Positions 1-64,000 of a stretch of 64,000 nucleotides of DNA are shown here, piece by piece. A program made the position numbers and the translations under genes. Position 1 is the first letter of the stretch, and every line of letters starts with the position of its first letter. Where the stretch lies: the NCBI GenBank assembly GCA_054601695.1, contig BAAHQB010000133.1, positions 310,001-374,000 on the forward strand, read 5' to 3'. The notes beneath the pieces are model-generated. The model searched no databases, was not told where the DNA came from, and saw only the letters and a list, made by a program, of their open reading frames with translations. This DNA is from Amorphochlora amoebiformis. Taxonomy: Eukaryota > Cercozoa > Chlorarachniophyceae.

Positions 1-93
1 GTATATATTATTTTGTATGTACATATGTACATCATTTACGGATATACATATATTTTATATTCGTATATTATATATGTATATACATATATGTAC

Positions 94-147
<54 letters not shown>

Positions 148-217
148 ATATATGTATATATATGTAATATCTATAATATATATATTATATATATATATAT
201 ATATAATATATACATAC

Positions 218-266
<49 letters not shown>

Positions 267-389
267 TATATGCATACATACACCTAACGTTGATCGACAT
301 ACAAACACAAAAAACGCAACTACACTTCAACGAAAAGAGCCTGGACTTAGGTATTTTCAACAAAAGTGTTAATATTAGGTAGTTTCAAC
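1..389. other. Left-edge intron sequence of the NEMF-like gene
   Basis: TA-rich (TATATA arrays at 60-265) plus about 100 nt of mixed sequence (280-389). The mixed part contains a decayed copy of the end of exon 28: around 335-360, CTTAGGTATTTTCAACAAAAG resembles 380-400 on the same strand. A NEMF NFACT-R exon should follow exon 28, but none is convincing here. Confidence 0.6.
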
Positions 390-19555
<19,166 letters not shown>

Positions 19556-19744
19556 GGTTCCTTCTTTCTCCGACGACAGAACGCGATGGCGAGACTTCCA
19601 GGATTCCGGAACGATAAATTATAAGTCTGGAATCCGAAATTGCCGACCTTTTAATTCAGCGGAATCCAGGTACCACACTGCACAGAACGTGACAAGCTAG
19701 CGTGACTCAGCTCTGGGTTCCGAAACTGTGGCCGTGGGACTGAG
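19556..19744. promoter_or_regulatory. Short bidirectional promoter region between NEMF-like and RRP6-like genes
   Basis: Only 189 bp separate the two divergent start codons. Base composition is balanced and free of TA arrays, unlike almost everything around it. It holds several related GGATTCC/GGAATCC words in both orientations (for example near 19602, 19632, 19671), including GGATTCCGGAA, which look like an inverted motif set. There is no clear TATA box; TAAATTATAAG near 19615 is a weak candidate. Both 5' UTRs must lie inside this stretch. Confidence 0.6.
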
Positions 19745-48806
<29,062 letters not shown>

Positions 48807-49444
48807 TTGAGGCCTGCATGGTTAGGCTCGCGGCATGTGAAGTTGGATACTATCTAATACTATGCTATTAAATTTTTTTGTTCAATTGCTTTTTACAACT
48901 GGATTTAATCATCAGAAAAAATAAAAAAAAAATATTTGTTCAATGGTTGTAATATATCTAGTTTCTAGAGTTTCTAGAGTTTGCATCGACTTCATCTGGC
49001 GTAGTATTTTCTAATATTTTACTAGTTTTAATCTCATAAATGTGTAACCTGCTAGTACCAGTAGACACCGAATAGCTACTAGTACCTAGAGTACTAGCAG
49101 TAGGAACCTTAGATTCTAGGATTCTAGATACTAGAGATATACTATTGATCTAATGATACTAGATGTTCAATTCATACTAGTCATAGGGATGTTTCTGGAC
49201 CACGATCTACTAGATCTAGATGACACGTGTCACGTGCTACTAGACTAAGCTAGTAAGCCTGGTAAGCTTAATATTAGTCAGATTGAGTCCGATGGTCTAG
49301 ATCTAGTAGATATACTCTAGATACTAGAAATATATATATACTAGATATATCTAGTATCTAGAGTATGTCTAGTATGTATATATTATACATATGTGTATAT
49401 TTATATTATCTAGATAATATATACATATATATATATATATATCT

Positions 49445-49484
<40 letters not shown>

Positions 49485-49701
49485 ATTATACAAACATATA
49501 TGTGATCGATATTGATGTTTTCTAGCTTTTCACGGCTACTTGATCAAGTTGATAAACCATAATTTGCGACCGCTGATCGATCTAGTCGAATACAGTTTAA
49601 TCCTAGAATAAAGTTCTTAAGTTTTAATGCCGAGGCGTTGAAATATTGAGGCTTTTCTTCGCTTCCTGCGATACAGTTTAATTTGAAACAATAGACATGA
49701 A

Positions 49702-49736
<35 letters not shown>

Positions 49737-49774
49737 ACATGTATATAAGCATACTGTGAATGTACTTGTTTACG
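48807..49774. other. Convergent intergenic region between RRP6-like and RGS-FHA genes
   Basis: The first 150 bp are AT-rich, with a candidate RRP6 polyadenylation signal. From about 48950 to 49450 the tetramer CTAG is greatly over-represented, as in TCTAGAGT, ACTAGTAC and TCTAGATAC words, with many short palindromes. A TA array occupies 49425-49485. 49500-49690 is ordinary-looking unique sequence with no convincing exon. Confidence 0.6.
48920..48925 (+). terminator. Candidate poly(A) signal AATAAA of the RRP6-like gene
   Basis: AATAAA lies 114 bp after the TAA at 48806, in an A-rich run. It is the first AATAAA downstream of the stop. Because the area is AT-rich, a chance match is possible. 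Confidence 0.4.

Positions 49775-64000
<14,226 letters not shown>

Overview
This window is nuclear DNA from an unidentified, extremely intron-rich eukaryote. There is no bacterial or phage content. About 90% of it is intron: long (TA)n arrays, interstitial TTAGGG/CCCTAA telomere-type arrays, and GA/CT or GT tracts. The coding DNA is hidden in short exons (mostly 25-130 nt) that simple ORF finding misses. I rebuilt them by hand by requiring AG and GT borders, consistent splice phase from exon to exon, and similarity to protein families I know. No search was run, so family names rest on recognised motifs.

Three genes fill the window. (1) Minus strand, 19555 down to 390 and continuing past the left edge: a NEMF/Rqc2/Tae2-like ribosome quality control factor (28 exons, 761 codons in the window). 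(2) Plus strand, 19745-48806: a complete RRP6/EXOSC10-like nuclear exosome 3'-5' exonuclease (50 exons, 1001 residues, all phases chained, all DEDDy catalytic residues present). (3) Minus strand, right edge down to 49775: a protein with a probable PH-domain tail, a coiled-coil-like linker, an RGS domain and a C-terminal FHA domain (19 exons found; one junction unresolved). Genes 1 and 2 are divergent, with only 189 bp between start codons. Genes 2 and 3 are convergent, with about 970 bp between stop codons.

The most unusual signal is how the introns are built. Many exons are surrounded by partial copies of themselves ('exon echoes'). Copies upstream of an exon carry the 3' splice site plus the first part of the exon. 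Copies downstream carry the last part of the exon plus the 5' splice site. In both cases the copies are separated by TA arrays. One exon near 60.4 kb has 12 such upstream copies. Telomere-type repeats also abut several splice sites, so that CCCTAACCAG or GTTAGGG serves as the splice signal itself.

Genes 1 and 2 both act in RNA or protein quality control (CAT-tailing on stalled 60S subunits; nuclear RNA decay). Their shared short promoter region suggests co-expression, but that is inference. The organism cannot be named from this sequence. The telomere-type motif TTAGGG, the intron density and the exosome and RQC genes fit a protist, an alga or an early-branching opisthokont.
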